Source of the DNA: Pseudomonas sp. S30
Lineage (GTDB): Bacteria; Pseudomonadota; Gammaproteobacteria; Pseudomonadales; Pseudomonadaceae
NCBI RefSeq assembly: GCF_016518545.1
Contig: NZ_JACVTO010000031.1
Coordinates: 1-39,299, forward strand
Reading direction: 5' to 3'
Length of the DNA: 39,299 nt
The notes below the pieces were generated by a model. That model was not told the DNA's origin. It searched no databases and saw nothing but the letters and a program-made list of their open reading frames with translations. The first letter of the stretch is position 1; each line of letters opens with the position of its first letter. This document shows, piece after piece, positions 15,520 through 24,236 of this stretch. Both the position numbers and the translations under genes were made by a program.

Positions 15520-17267
15520 CAGCGTACCCGCTGGGCCAGGCTGACGCTGAAGATGCCCCAAGGGTCGATGCGTTGGGTGATCTTGCGAAAGCCCGCCGCC
15601 TCCACCAGTTGGTCCATCTCCACCTGGCTGCGCCGACGCATCACCCAGGCATCGCCGCCGCGATGGCTGGTGAGGGCGCGGGCGATCATCTCCAGTTGCG
15701 GGTGCCAGGGCTGGCCGGTATAGACCAGATAACCGTCGTCCTCGATCGCGTCGGCCAATCCTGCCAGGGAATTGCCCACCAGCGTGTTGCTGGTGAACAA
15801 TTCGTAGAGACCGGACACCACCGCCAGGCTCGGACGCGGATCGAGGCTGGCCAGGCTCTGACGGTCGAAGGCGTCGCCCTGCACGAAACGGGCGATCTCG
15901 CCCAGGCCCTTCTCCTCGATGAGCGCGGTGCCCTGGCGCACGTTCAGCTCGCTGTAGTCGCGCAGCAGTATCGAGTCCGGCAAGTGCGTCTGCAGGGCGT
16001 CGAGGATGTAGCGACCGTGGCCGGCGGCGATGTCGACGATATGCACCGCTCGGCCCTGCTCGCGCAGCGCAGCGATGGCCAGGCGCAGCAGCTCCTCGAC
16101 ATGCAGCTTGCGCTGGCGGATACCCCGCCAGCCGATGGCGTCCAGATAGTTGCGGTCGATCAGCCGACCCAGGCGGCCCTTGCCCCGGGCCTGGTCGCGG
16201 TAGACGTAGTCCAGTGTGCTGCCCGAATCGAAACCGCTGTCCAGGCCCAGCGCCACCCCTTCGGACAGCCCTCTGACCAGCCGCAGACCTGCGCGATAGC
16301 CGCGCCAGTACAGCGCTCCAAGCGAGTGGCGCGGCAAGGGCGCGGCCAGGGACTCGGCCTCGGCGCAGCTGGCGCCGACGCGATCGGCATCGAGCTGCGA
16401 GAGAGGGGGCAGCGGCGCGTCGAAGCACTGGCCGATGAAGCGTTCGATGCGCGCCAGGGCATGGGCACGGTCACGCTCGCCCAGGGTGTCGTGGAAAAAT
16501 CCCGGCAGTACGTGCATCTCCTTGCGCACGCTTCCCAGACGCTCGAAGAAGCGCACCTGGGGCCCGCGCTCCACCACGAAGTCCGCGCCGGACACCAGCA
16601 ACTGCACCGGCAACTGGATCGCCTGGGCATCGGCCACTACGCGGTCGGCGGCCTCGTACAGGCCCAGCAGCACGTTCGCCGAAATGGGCCGGCTGATCAA
16701 CGGGTCGGCCGTGTAGGAGGCGATGCGTTCAGGGTCATGGGTCAGCAGCCGCGGCTTGACGTAGCTGTTGACGAAGAAGTTGCCCCGCATGGCCTTGAGC
16801 AGCTTCAGGCCCGGTCGGGCGAACGGTACGTAGAGCTTGACCTTGAACGCCGGCGAGGCCAGCACCAGGCAGCGCACCTTGGGCGCGTAGTCGTGCGCCC
16901 AGGTCGCCACCAGCACGGCGCCGACACTTTGCGCCAGCACCACCATGTCGGTCTCGGCGATACCGTGGCGGGCCTGGAGGTGTTCGATGAACGTCTGTAC
17001 GTCGCGCACGCTGGTGGCGAAGCTCGGGCTGTCGCCCCGCGCCCCCGGCGACAGCCCGTGGCCACGGGCGTCCCAGGCGAACAGGTCGTAGCCGGGCAGA
17101 TCCAGCTCGTCGGCCAGGTGCGCCAGGCGTCCGCCATGTTCGTGGCCACGGTGAAACATCACCAGTGCGCGGCGCGGCTGATGCTCGTTGCGGGTGGCCG
17201 GCCAGTGCCGGTAGTGCAGCTGCACGCCGTCGTGGGTGCAGAAGTGCAGCGATTGCGCTTGGCGCAT
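15519..17267 (-). CDS. Alpha/beta hydrolase fused to an S-adenosylmethionine methyltransferase (YnbC-like)
   Basis: A 582-residue fusion. Residues 1-280 are a monoacylglycerol-lipase-like hydrolase: HRGHEHGGR (39-47), WDARGHGLSPG (65-75), nucleophile Ser114 in LAQSVGA (a variant of GxSxG), the acid near GADFV and the His in PGFFHDTLGE. Residues from about 380 form a class I methyltransferase with the glycine motif VDIAAGHGRY, then LRDYSELNV and VVSGLYELF. E. coli YnbC has the same architecture. The hydrolase may deacylate a lipid and the methyltransferase may modify the product or head group; the substrate is unknown. It follows the phosphatidyltransferase gene by 30 bp. Confidence 0.88.
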   Translation of the reverse strand: MRQAQSLHFCTHDGVQLHYRHWPATRNEHQPRRALVMFHRGHEHGGRLAHLADELDLPGYDLFAWDARGHGLSPGARGDSPSFATSVRDVQTFIEHLQARHGIAETDMVVLAQSVGAVLVATWAHDYAPKVRCLVLASPAFKVKLYVPFARPGLKLLKAMRGNFFVNSYVKPRLLTHDPERIASYTADPLISRPISANVLLGLYEAADRVVADAQAIQLPVQLLVSGADFVVERGPQVRFFERLGSVRKEMHVLPGFFHDTLGERDRAHALARIERFIGQCFDAPLPPLSQLDADRVGASCAEAESLAAPLPRHSLGALYWRGYRAGLRLVRGLSEGVALGLDSGFDSGSTLDYVYRDQARGKGRLGRLIDRNYLDAIGWRGIRQRKLHVEELLRLAIAALREQGRAVHIVDIAAGHGRYILDALQTHLPDSILLRDYSELNVRQGTALIEEKGLGEIARFVQGDAFDRQSLASLDPRPSLAVVSGLYELFTSNTLVGNSLAGLADAIEDDGYLVYTGQPWHPQLEMIARALTSHRGGDAWVMRRRSQVEMDQLVEAAGFRKITQRIDPWGIFSVSLAQRVR

Positions 17268-17297
17268 GGCGAAGGTCCTTGTCCGGCGGCAGGGGCG

Positions 17298-17903
17298 TTA
17301 GCGGGTCTCGGCCAGACCGTGGCGCACCCGGTTGTAGAGGGTATAGAGCGACAGCGCGAGAATCACCAGCAGCAGGCCATCGATCCAGGCGCCCGGCAGC
17401 AGGTTCAGGGCGACGCCCGTGCCCAGCAGGCCGAAGGCGAAGGCACGGTCGCTCTTGCCCATGGGGCCGTCGTAGCGCCGCGAGGCCCCGACCAGCGGGC
17501 CCATCACCCCGGCATATTCGCTGACGATCGCCAGCACCACCACCAGCACCACCAGCGTGGGCGACACGCCGGCCAGCATCGCGAAGGGCAGGTACAGCGC
17601 GGCGTCGGCGATCACGTCGCACAACTCGTTGAGATAGCCGCCCAGCACCGATTGCTGGGCGAATTCACGGGCCAGCATGCCGTCCACCGCGTTGAGCGCC
17701 ATGCGCAGCAGCATCCAGATCGGCACCAGGATGAACAGCCCGGTGTGCGCCGGCAGCATGGCCAGCAACACGCCCAGCAGCACCGACACCACTGCGGCGG
17801 CGAGCGTTACCTGGTTGGCCGTTACGCCGCGCTCGTGCAGGCGCTGCACCGAAGGGCGCAGCAAGGCCTGGAAGCGGGGTTTGAGCTGGTAGATGGACGG
17901 CAC
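17298..17903 (-). CDS. CDP-alcohol phosphatidyltransferase (YnbA-like)
   Basis: A 201-residue membrane enzyme that transfers a phosphatidyl group from CDP-diacylglycerol to an alcohol. It starts at GTG (17903) with AAGGAG 7 bases before it. The signature NAVDGMLAR (71-79) then G88, N92, D96 matches DG-x2-AR-x8-G-x3-D-x3-D except that the third acidic position is Asn; the YnbA branch has Asn there too, as I recall. It has about six membrane helices. It is the first gene of the operon, so its promoter lies in 17904-18040. The acceptor alcohol cannot be read from sequence. Confidence 0.9.
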   Translation of the reverse strand: MPSIYQLKPRFQALLRPSVQRLHERGVTANQVTLAAAVVSVLLGVLLAMLPAHTGLFILVPIWMLLRMALNAVDGMLAREFAQQSVLGGYLNELCDVIADAALYLPFAMLAGVSPTLVVLVVVLAIVSEYAGVMGPLVGASRRYDGPMGKSDRAFAFGLLGTGVALNLLPGAWIDGLLLVILALSLYTLYNRVRHGLAETR

Positions 17904-18040
17904 GGCGAACTCCTTTTCCTGGTGCGATTTGGAGCTGATTGTGGGGATAGAGTTCGCCGTGCGGCAAGGGGAGGGGTCTGCATTTTGGACGTCTTCACGT
18001 CCCACGATTCGTGCTTGGCTGCGACTACCGGCGCATCGGC

Positions 18041-18355
18041 TCATCGGCTGGCGGAGGAAGGGCTGAGCATCTCGACCCACTGCAAATCGAAATCACGCGC
18101 CAGGTAATCCATGCGCTTCTCGAAGAAGGCGGCCATGTGCGGCAAGGCGCTGTGGGCATCCAGGGCGTGCTGGTCGGCCCAGACTTCGAAGAACACGAAC
18201 AGGCTCGGATCGTCCCGGTCGCGCAGCATGTGATATTCGAGGCAACCGGCCTCTTGGCGGCTGGACTCGACATGGGTACGAAACAGCGCTTCGAACTCCG
18301 CCGATTTTTCCGGGCGGGTCGTGGCTTTCAGAATGAAGGCGATGGGGAGGGTCAT
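18041..18355 (-). CDS. Antibiotic biosynthesis monooxygenase (ABM) domain protein
   Basis: A 104-residue ferredoxin-like dimeric alpha-beta barrel protein: IAFILKATTRPEKSAEFEAL, EAGCLEYHMLRDRDDPSLFV then FFEVWADQHALDAH. This fits the YgiN-type quinol/quinone monooxygenase family. It is divergent from mdaB, a quinone reductase, across a 158-bp gap; in E. coli ygiN sits next to mdaB and the two form a quinone redox cycle, so the pairing supports the function. No signal peptide. Confidence 0.85.
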   Translation of the reverse strand: MTLPIAFILKATTRPEKSAEFEALFRTHVESSRQEAGCLEYHMLRDRDDPSLFVFFEVWADQHALDAHSALPHMAAFFEKRMDYLARDFDLQWVEMLSPSSASR

Positions 18356-18513
18356 GAGCAGCTCCTGGCAAAAGGGTAGGGTGATGTTAAGGCAACGATC
18401 GCTCGATCATTCGTGACTCTCGGGCAAAGGCGTTTTGCGGGAGATCGACTGTTTCCGGCCGCGCAAGGCGCTTAACCTGCCGCCATTCAGACAGCATTCA
18501 CGAGGCGTTTACG

Positions 18514-19104
18514 ATGAAGAAGATTCTGCTGCTCAATGGCGGTAAACAGTTCGCCCACTCCGAGGGACAGCTCAACGCGACCCTGCACCAGGCCGCCATG
18601 GCATATCTTGCCCAGGCAGGTTTCGACGTGCAGCAGACCTTCATCGATGGGGGGTACGACCTGGAAGAAGAGGTGGGCAAGTTTCTCTGGGCCGATGCCG
18701 TGATCTACCAGATGCCCGGCTGGTGGATGGGGGCGCCGTGGACCGTCAAGCGGTACCTGGACGAAGTCTTCACCGCCGGACATGGCAGCTTGTATGCCAG
18801 CGATGGTCGAAGCCGCTCCGACGCCTCGCGCCGCTACGGCAGTGGTGGACTGTTGCATGGCAAGCGCTACATGATTTCGGCCACCTGGAACGCGCCACAG
18901 GAGGCCTTCGACGATCCTGCCGATTTCTTCGAAGGCAAGGGTGTGGACGCGGTGTATTTCCCGTTCCACAAAGCCAACCAGTTCCTGGGCATGGAAGGGC
19001 TGCCCACCTTCCTGGCGACCGATGTGATGAAGCGACCCGATGTCCCGGCAGCGGTGGCGGCATACCAGGCACACCTGGGCGCTGTCTTCGGCGAGCCTGC
19101 ATGA
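18514..19104 (+). CDS. mdaB: NADPH:quinone reductase
   Basis: A 196-residue flavodoxin-fold enzyme, MKKILLLNGGKQFAHSEGQL onward, with FDVQQTFIDGGYD, the FAD-contacting QMPGWWMGAPWTVKRYLDEV and RYMISATWNAP. It reduces quinones by two electrons with NADPH, protecting against redox cycling. Length and motifs fit MdaB closely. It is divergent from the ABM monooxygenase gene and followed by a LysR gene in the same direction, which may regulate it. Confidence 0.92.
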   Translation: MKKILLLNGGKQFAHSEGQLNATLHQAAMAYLAQAGFDVQQTFIDGGYDLEEEVGKFLWADAVIYQMPGWWMGAPWTVKRYLDEVFTAGHGSLYASDGRSRSDASRRYGSGGLLHGKRYMISATWNAPQEAFDDPADFFEGKGVDAVYFPFHKANQFLGMEGLPTFLATDVMKRPDVPAAVAAYQAHLGAVFGEPA

Positions 19105-19221
19105 GTGGGTCGCCCCACGATCACCCCCCGCCCGCGGGTGAGGACGCCAGCTGCGCCCTTGCGCGATCCGACGGCAGTGGCTACTAATCTGCCTACCACC
19201 CACTCATCCCCAGGCCCACGC

Positions 19222-20118
19222 GTGAAGACCCGATCTGAAGAGCTCCAGGCGTTCGTCGCCGTCATCGACTGTGGGTCCATTTCCGCCGCCGCCGAGCAGA
19301 TGGGCCAGACGCCGTCGGCGCTCAGCCGCACGCTGTCGCGCCTGGAGGCCAAGCTGGGCACTACCCTGGTCAACCGCACCACTCGGCGCATGGACCTGAC
19401 CGAGGAGGGCCGCTTCTTTCTCGAACGGGCGCGGCAGGTCCTGGCGCAGATGAACGATCTGGAGGAGCGTCTGGCGATGAAGCGCGAAACCCCCAGCGGG
19501 CGCCTGCGCATCAATGCCGCCTCACCCTTCATGCTGCATGCCATCGTGCCGTGGATCGGCGAGTTCCGCCGGCAGTACCCCGGCATCACTCTGGAGCTGA
19601 ACACCGACGACCTGATCATCGACCTGCTCGAGCACGGCACCGATGTGGCCATCCGCATCGGCGAGCTGGCCGATTCCAGCCTGCATGCCCGCGCCCTCGG
19701 CTGCAGCCCCCTGCTGATCCTGGCCAGCCCGCAGTACCTGGCGCGCCGTGGCGTGCCAGAAAGCGTGGAAGCACTGAGCCAACACACGCTGCTGGGTTTC
19801 AGCGCCCCCGAGAGCCTGAACCAATGGCCCTTGCGCCACGCCCAGGGCGACAACTGGCCGATCCGGCCGGGACTCAGCGCCTCCAGCGGCGAGACGCTGC
19901 GTCAGTTGGCACTGGCCGGAGAGGGCGTCGTCTGCCTGTCGCACTTCATGACCCACGAGGACATTCGCAGCGGCCGCCTGCAGGTGGTGCTGGCCGACGC
20001 CAACAACGGCTATCGCCAGCCGATCAATGCGGTGTACTACCGCAACACCCAACTGGCGCTGCGCATCCAGTGCTTCCTGGATTTCATCCAGGTCAAGCTG
20101 TCGCGCTACGCCTGCTGA
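19222..20118 (+). CDS. LysR-family regulator next to mdaB
   Basis: A 298-residue LysR protein. I chose the GTG at 19222 (MKTRSEELQAFVAVIDCGSI) because it places the helix-turn-helix at the usual position; the frame is open to 19105. Helix-turn-helix: SAAAEQMGQTPSALSRTLSR (about 21-40), then the NRTTRRMDLTEEG wing. The substrate-binding domain includes NTDDLIIDLLEHGTDVAIRI. It belongs to the DNA-binding subgroup near DsdC/YhaJ/AaeR-like regulators. Target unknown; mdaB, 117 bp upstream, is the best guess. Confidence 0.88.
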   Translation: MKTRSEELQAFVAVIDCGSISAAAEQMGQTPSALSRTLSRLEAKLGTTLVNRTTRRMDLTEEGRFFLERARQVLAQMNDLEERLAMKRETPSGRLRINAASPFMLHAIVPWIGEFRRQYPGITLELNTDDLIIDLLEHGTDVAIRIGELADSSLHARALGCSPLLILASPQYLARRGVPESVEALSQHTLLGFSAPESLNQWPLRHAQGDNWPIRPGLSASSGETLRQLALAGEGVVCLSHFMTHEDIRSGRLQVVLADANNGYRQPINAVYYRNTQLALRIQCFLDFIQVKLSRYAC

Positions 20119-20233
20119 GTTATCCGAACGCGACACGCGTGCCCAGGGACGTCCCGTCCGCCGATCCTCGATTGCCTGATCGCGATCCTTGCGCCATAAA
20201 TGGACGCTCGACAAGAACGACTAAGGAAGCGTC

Positions 20234-21901
20234 ATGCGTATCGTCCTGTTCCAGTCCGTGGCCCTCGGGGCCCTGATCCTGAGCGGCTCCCCGGCCTACG
20301 CCGCCGTACTCGAAGGAGGCGCGGTGGCAGCGCCGGACCAATACGGCGCGCAGGTCGCCGCCGACATTCTCAAGAAGGGTGGCAACGCGGTGGACGCCGC
20401 CGTTGCCACGGCCTTCACCCTGGCCGTCACCTATCCCGAAGCCGGCAACATCGGCGGCGGCGGTTTCATGACCCTGTTCGTCGACGGCAAAGCCTATTTC
20501 CTCGACTACCGCGAGGTCGCGCCCAAGGCCGCCAGCAAGACCATGTACCTGAACGACAAGGGCGAGGTGATCGACAACCTCAGCCTGGTCGGCGCTCGCG
20601 CTGCCGGTGTGCCGGGTACGGTCATGGGGCTGTGGGAGGCGCACCAGAAGTTCGGCAAGCTGCCCTGGAGCGAACTGCTCACGCCTGCAATCGGCTATGC
20701 GCAAAATGGCTTCAAGATCGCCCAGAAGCAGTACCAGTATCGCGACGATGCCCAGGGCCTGTTCAAGACCGCCACCAACTTCAACGATTATTTCGGCCAG
20801 ATGAAGGTCGGTGAGCTGTTCAAGCAGCCGGAGCTGGCGCAGACCCTCGAGCGCATCGCCGACAAGGGCGTGAGCGAGTTCTACCAGGGCAAGACCGCCG
20901 ACCTGCTGGTGGCGCAGATGAAGGCCGACAAGGGCCTGATCAGCCACGAGGACCTGAAGGACTACAAGGCTCTCTGGCGCGATCCGATCGCCATCAACTG
21001 GCGTGGCAACGTGGTGTATACGGCACCGCCACCCAGTTCCGGCGGCGTAGCCCTGGCGCAGCTGCTGGGTATCAAGGAGGACCGCGCGGCGGACTTCAAG
21101 GGTGTGGCGCACAACTCTGCGCAATACATTCACCTGCTGGCCGAGATCGAGAAACGTGTGTTCGCCGACCGCGCCGACTACCTGGGCGATCCGGGCTTCA
21201 CTCAGGTGCCGGTCGACCAACTGATGGCCAAGGACTACCTGGCCAAGCGCGCCGCGCAGGTGAACCCGACCGCCATTTCCGCCACCGACCAGGTCAAGCC
21301 CGGGTTGGAGCCGCACCAGACCACGCATTTCTCCATCGTCGACAAGCAGGGTAATGCGGTGAGCAATACCTACACCCTCAACCTGGACTACGGCAGTGGC
21401 GTGGTGGTCAAGGGCGCAGGCTTCCTGCTCAACGACGAGATGGACGACTTCAGCGCCAAGCCAGGGACGGCGAACGTCTTCGGGGTGGTCGGCGGCGATG
21501 CCAATGCCATCGCGCCGGGCAAGCGCATGCTGTCGTCGATGAGCCCGACCCTGGTCACCCGCGACGGTAAAGTCACGCTGGTGCTGGGCACGCCTGGCGG
21601 ATCACGGATCTTCACCTCGATCTTCCAGGTGATGAACAACCTGTACGACTACGGCATGCCGCTGGAAAAAGCAGTGGCGGCGCAGCGGGTGCATCATCAG
21701 TTGCTGCCCAAGGACACGATCTACTACGACAGCTATGCGCCGCTGAAGGGGCAGGTCGCCGATGAGCTCAAGCAGAAGGGCTATGTGCTGGAGGACCAGC
21801 GTTGGGAGATGGGCGACGTGCAGGCGATCCGCGTCGATGGCCAGCGCCTGGAGACGGCTTCGGATCCGCGTGGACGCGGCATGGGTCAAGTGGTGAAGTG
21901 A
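20234..21901 (+). CDS. ggt: Gamma-glutamyltransferase (glutathione hydrolase), periplasmic
   Basis: A 555-residue proenzyme with a signal peptide (MRIVLFQSVALGALILSG, cleavage after AYA at 21-23). It cleaves or transfers the gamma-glutamyl group of glutathione in the periplasm. Autoprocessing occurs before Thr363 in HQTTHFSIVDKQG, the new N-terminal nucleophile; NIGGGGFM (72-79) and LSSMSPT and GTPGGSRI in the small subunit bind substrate. An AAGGAAG ribosome site precedes the ATG. Stands alone, 115 bp after the LysR gene. Confidence 0.95.
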   Translation: MRIVLFQSVALGALILSGSPAYAAVLEGGAVAAPDQYGAQVAADILKKGGNAVDAAVATAFTLAVTYPEAGNIGGGGFMTLFVDGKAYFLDYREVAPKAASKTMYLNDKGEVIDNLSLVGARAAGVPGTVMGLWEAHQKFGKLPWSELLTPAIGYAQNGFKIAQKQYQYRDDAQGLFKTATNFNDYFGQMKVGELFKQPELAQTLERIADKGVSEFYQGKTADLLVAQMKADKGLISHEDLKDYKALWRDPIAINWRGNVVYTAPPPSSGGVALAQLLGIKEDRAADFKGVAHNSAQYIHLLAEIEKRVFADRADYLGDPGFTQVPVDQLMAKDYLAKRAAQVNPTAISATDQVKPGLEPHQTTHFSIVDKQGNAVSNTYTLNLDYGSGVVVKGAGFLLNDEMDDFSAKPGTANVFGVVGGDANAIAPGKRMLSSMSPTLVTRDGKVTLVLGTPGGSRIFTSIFQVMNNLYDYGMPLEKAVAAQRVHHQLLPKDTIYYDSYAPLKGQVADELKQKGYVLEDQRWEMGDVQAIRVDGQRLETASDPRGRGMGQVVK

Positions 21902-21980
21902 CGGCGAAGGCGAGGGGCGGCGTGGTCTCGAACCGCGCGTCCCACTCTGGGTGAAAGCCTATTCCAGAAATCGCCCGAGG

Positions 21981-22006
21981 CCCATCGCGGATCGACCTGC
22001 GATGGG
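21981..22006. terminator. Hairpin between ggt and the chemoreceptor gene
   Basis: An 8-bp stem CCCATCGC / GCGATGGG with a 10-base loop lies in the 228-bp convergent interval. There is no clear T-run on either strand, so termination is uncertain. Confidence 0.35.
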
Positions 22007-22129
22007 TTCAGGCTGTTACGGGCTCACGCCAGCCGCAACTTGCGCCGTGTCACAGATCAGCTGTGGCGCCCTGGACCGGTCCTGGCACGGGGCCAACCGC
22101 CGCGGCTTTCGCAGCGGCAGGCTCGGCAC

Positions 22130-24049
22130 TCACACGCGGAAGTGGCTGACCATGGTCTGCAACTGACCGCCCAGGCGCGCCAGCTCGACCGTGGAGGCGG
22201 CGGTTTCCTCGCTGGCTGCGGCCGTCTGTTCCGAGACATCGCGCACGTTGAGGATGCTGCGGCTGATTTCCTCGGCCACCGCGCTCTGCTGCTCGGCGGC
22301 CGCGGCGATCTGCTGGTTCATCGACTGGATACCCGAGACCGTGCTGGTGATGCTCGCCAGTGAGTCACCGGCTTTGCGTGCCAGCTCCACGCTGCTGTCG
22401 GTGAGGGTACGGCTGCCGAGCATGGCATTGGCCACCTGCTGAGTGCCGTCCTGCAGGCTGGCGATCAATGTCTCGATTTCCTCGGTGGACTTCTGCGTGC
22501 GCTGGGCCAGGCCGCGTACTTCGTCGGCGACCACCGCGAATCCGCGTCCGGCTTCCCCGGCACGCGCGGCTTCGATGGCGGCGTTCAATGCCAGCAGGTT
22601 GGTCTGCTCGGCGACCGACTTGATCACGTCCATCACGCTGCCGATCTTCTGGCTTTCCTGCTGCAGCAGGTTCATCGCCTCGCTGGAACGGTGCACCTCA
22701 CTGGCCAGGCGCTCGATCTGGCCGATGGCCTCGCCGACCACCTTGTCGCCAGCACGGGCCTGATCGTCGGCCTGGGTGGCGGCATGGGAAGCCTGCTCGG
22801 CATTGCGGGCCACTTCCTGCACGGTGGCGGCCATCTCATGCATGGCGGTGGCCACCTGATCGGTTTCGACCTTCTGGCTGTTCACGCCGGCGCTGGTCTG
22901 CTCGGTCACGGCCGACAGCTCTTCGGCGGCGCTGGCGATCTGGGTGACGCCGTCGCGAATGCCGCCGATCAGGTCGCGCAGGGTGGTGCCCATGCGCGCG
23001 ATGCCTTGTTGCAGCACGCCGAGCTCGTCGCGGCGGGTCACCTGAAGGTTCTGCGTCAGGTCGCCGCTGGCGATGCGCTCCACCACGTCCAAGGTCTCGC
23101 GCAGCGGACGGGTGATCTGCCGGGTGATGACCACGGCCGCCAGCACGCCGAACAGCAAGGCCAACAGTGTGGCACCGATCTGCAGAGTACGGGCTTCGCT
23201 GCTTTCGGCGTCGCGACGGTCGAGCTGGATCTTGTACAACTCGTCGCTGACCTTGACGATGTCGGCGCCCTGAACGGTCATTTCCTGACGAGCCACGGCG
23301 ATCTGCGTGGTCGCGGCGCGCAGTTGGCCCACGGCCTCGCCATAGGCGCGCACGGCAGTCTCGAACGGCTGGATGCCAGCCGCATCGTTGGTCAACTGAC
23401 GCTTGAGCCCGTCGATTTCGCCCAAGGTCTGCTCCAACTGGCGCAACATGACCTGTTCGGTCGCGTCGCTGGAGCTGCTGATGTAGTCGCGCATGTTCAG
23501 GCGCAACTGCGTCAATTGCTGGCGCGCCTTGCTGATCGCGAGATACTGTTGAAGCCGTACGGTATCGCCGTCCTCTCGGGCCAACACGGTCTGACTCAAG
23601 GCCTCGATGGCGGTCACGGCGGCAGCGGCGCTCTGGTCCAGCGTCTGGCGAGCGCTCAGCAGCACTTTGTAGCCGGCGCGCATCTTGTCCAGCGAAACGC
23701 GGTAATCGGCGATGGTCTTGCCCAGTTCGCGAAGCAACTTGAGGTTTTCAGGGCTCTTGAACGTGGATTCCAGGCGTTGCTGCTGGGCGGCGAAGGTGTC
23801 GAGCTTGGCCAGAGTAGTGGCCGCCGAGGCGTCGTCGCCGTTGGCGATCATGTACTGAAGGCGGGCCACCCGCAGGTTGGTGAGGTCGATGTTCAGCCGA
23901 GTGATGTCGCTCATCCAGTTGCTGCGGTTGATCATGCCGCCCAGGCTCGTCCAACTCGCCAGGGCCAGTAGACCGGTCAGCAAAAGAACCAGGCCGAAGC
24001 CCAGTCCGAGTTTGAGGTTCACGCTCTTGTCGGCAAACCATCTGTTCAT
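22130..24049 (-). CDS. mcpS: Methyl-accepting chemotaxis receptor, McpS type (HBM sensor)
   Basis: A 639-residue receptor. One membrane helix at about 12-31 is followed by a periplasmic domain of about 250 residues of helices without cysteines, the length and pattern of the helical bimodular (HBM) domain. The second helix (LLALLFGVLAAVVI) is near 290, then comes a HAMP domain (TRPLRETLDVVERIASGDLT) and the signalling domain with hairpin tip SVAEQTNLLALNAAIEAARA. It resembles McpS of P. putida KT2440, which binds TCA-cycle intermediates such as malate, fumarate and succinate. The ligand here is inferred. The ATG has GGAGAG upstream, and a sigma-28-like promoter lies at 24134-24165. Confidence 0.85.
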   Translation of the reverse strand: MNRWFADKSVNLKLGLGFGLVLLLTGLLALASWTSLGGMINRSNWMSDITRLNIDLTNLRVARLQYMIANGDDASAATTLAKLDTFAAQQQRLESTFKSPENLKLLRELGKTIADYRVSLDKMRAGYKVLLSARQTLDQSAAAAVTAIEALSQTVLAREDGDTVRLQQYLAISKARQQLTQLRLNMRDYISSSSDATEQVMLRQLEQTLGEIDGLKRQLTNDAAGIQPFETAVRAYGEAVGQLRAATTQIAVARQEMTVQGADIVKVSDELYKIQLDRRDAESSEARTLQIGATLLALLFGVLAAVVITRQITRPLRETLDVVERIASGDLTQNLQVTRRDELGVLQQGIARMGTTLRDLIGGIRDGVTQIASAAEELSAVTEQTSAGVNSQKVETDQVATAMHEMAATVQEVARNAEQASHAATQADDQARAGDKVVGEAIGQIERLASEVHRSSEAMNLLQQESQKIGSVMDVIKSVAEQTNLLALNAAIEAARAGEAGRGFAVVADEVRGLAQRTQKSTEEIETLIASLQDGTQQVANAMLGSRTLTDSSVELARKAGDSLASITSTVSGIQSMNQQIAAAAEQQSAVAEEISRSILNVRDVSEQTAAASEETAASTVELARLGGQLQTMVSHFRV

Positions 24050-24133
24050 GCACGCTCTCCAGAAAAATATAATGATGCAAAGATTTCACGTGGCTGGGCG
24101 TTGTTGTTTTAGAGGGCCAGCTTGGATCCATCT

Positions 24134-24165
24134 TTATCGGCAGCGTGCGCGCTGGCTGAAACATT
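24134..24165 (-). promoter_or_regulatory. Sigma-28 (FliA) type promoter for the chemoreceptor
   Basis: On the minus strand the exact -10 element GCCGATAA lies about 85 bases before the receptor start. The -35 region (TTTCAGCC) fits only partly. Chemoreceptor genes in Pseudomonas are commonly in the FliA regulon. Confidence 0.6.
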
Positions 24166-24218
24166 TTTGAAGGCGAACATCACCCAATGGTCGTATTGCG
24201 TGCCGAGCAAGCGCCGAG

Positions 24219-24236
24219 ACGCCCCAGCTGGGGCGT
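24219..24236 (-). terminator. Hairpin directly after the YpfJ-like gene
   Basis: A perfect palindrome ACGCCCC-AGCT-GGGGCGT begins at the base after the stop codon of the minus-strand peptidase gene. No T-run follows, so it may act as an mRNA-end stabiliser or a weak terminator. Confidence 0.4.

Noticed and set aside
14215..16428. A 737-residue version of the PAP2-DSP protein
   Set aside because: The first 300 residues are an Arg/Gly/Ala-rich off-frame reading of the hydrolase-methyltransferase gene; the TGATG overlap fixes the start at 15519.
15573..18107. An 844-codon plus-strand frame over the ynb-like operon
   Set aside because: It spans three genes in antisense and has the same His/Gln/Arg-rich shadow composition; no ribosome site or domain.
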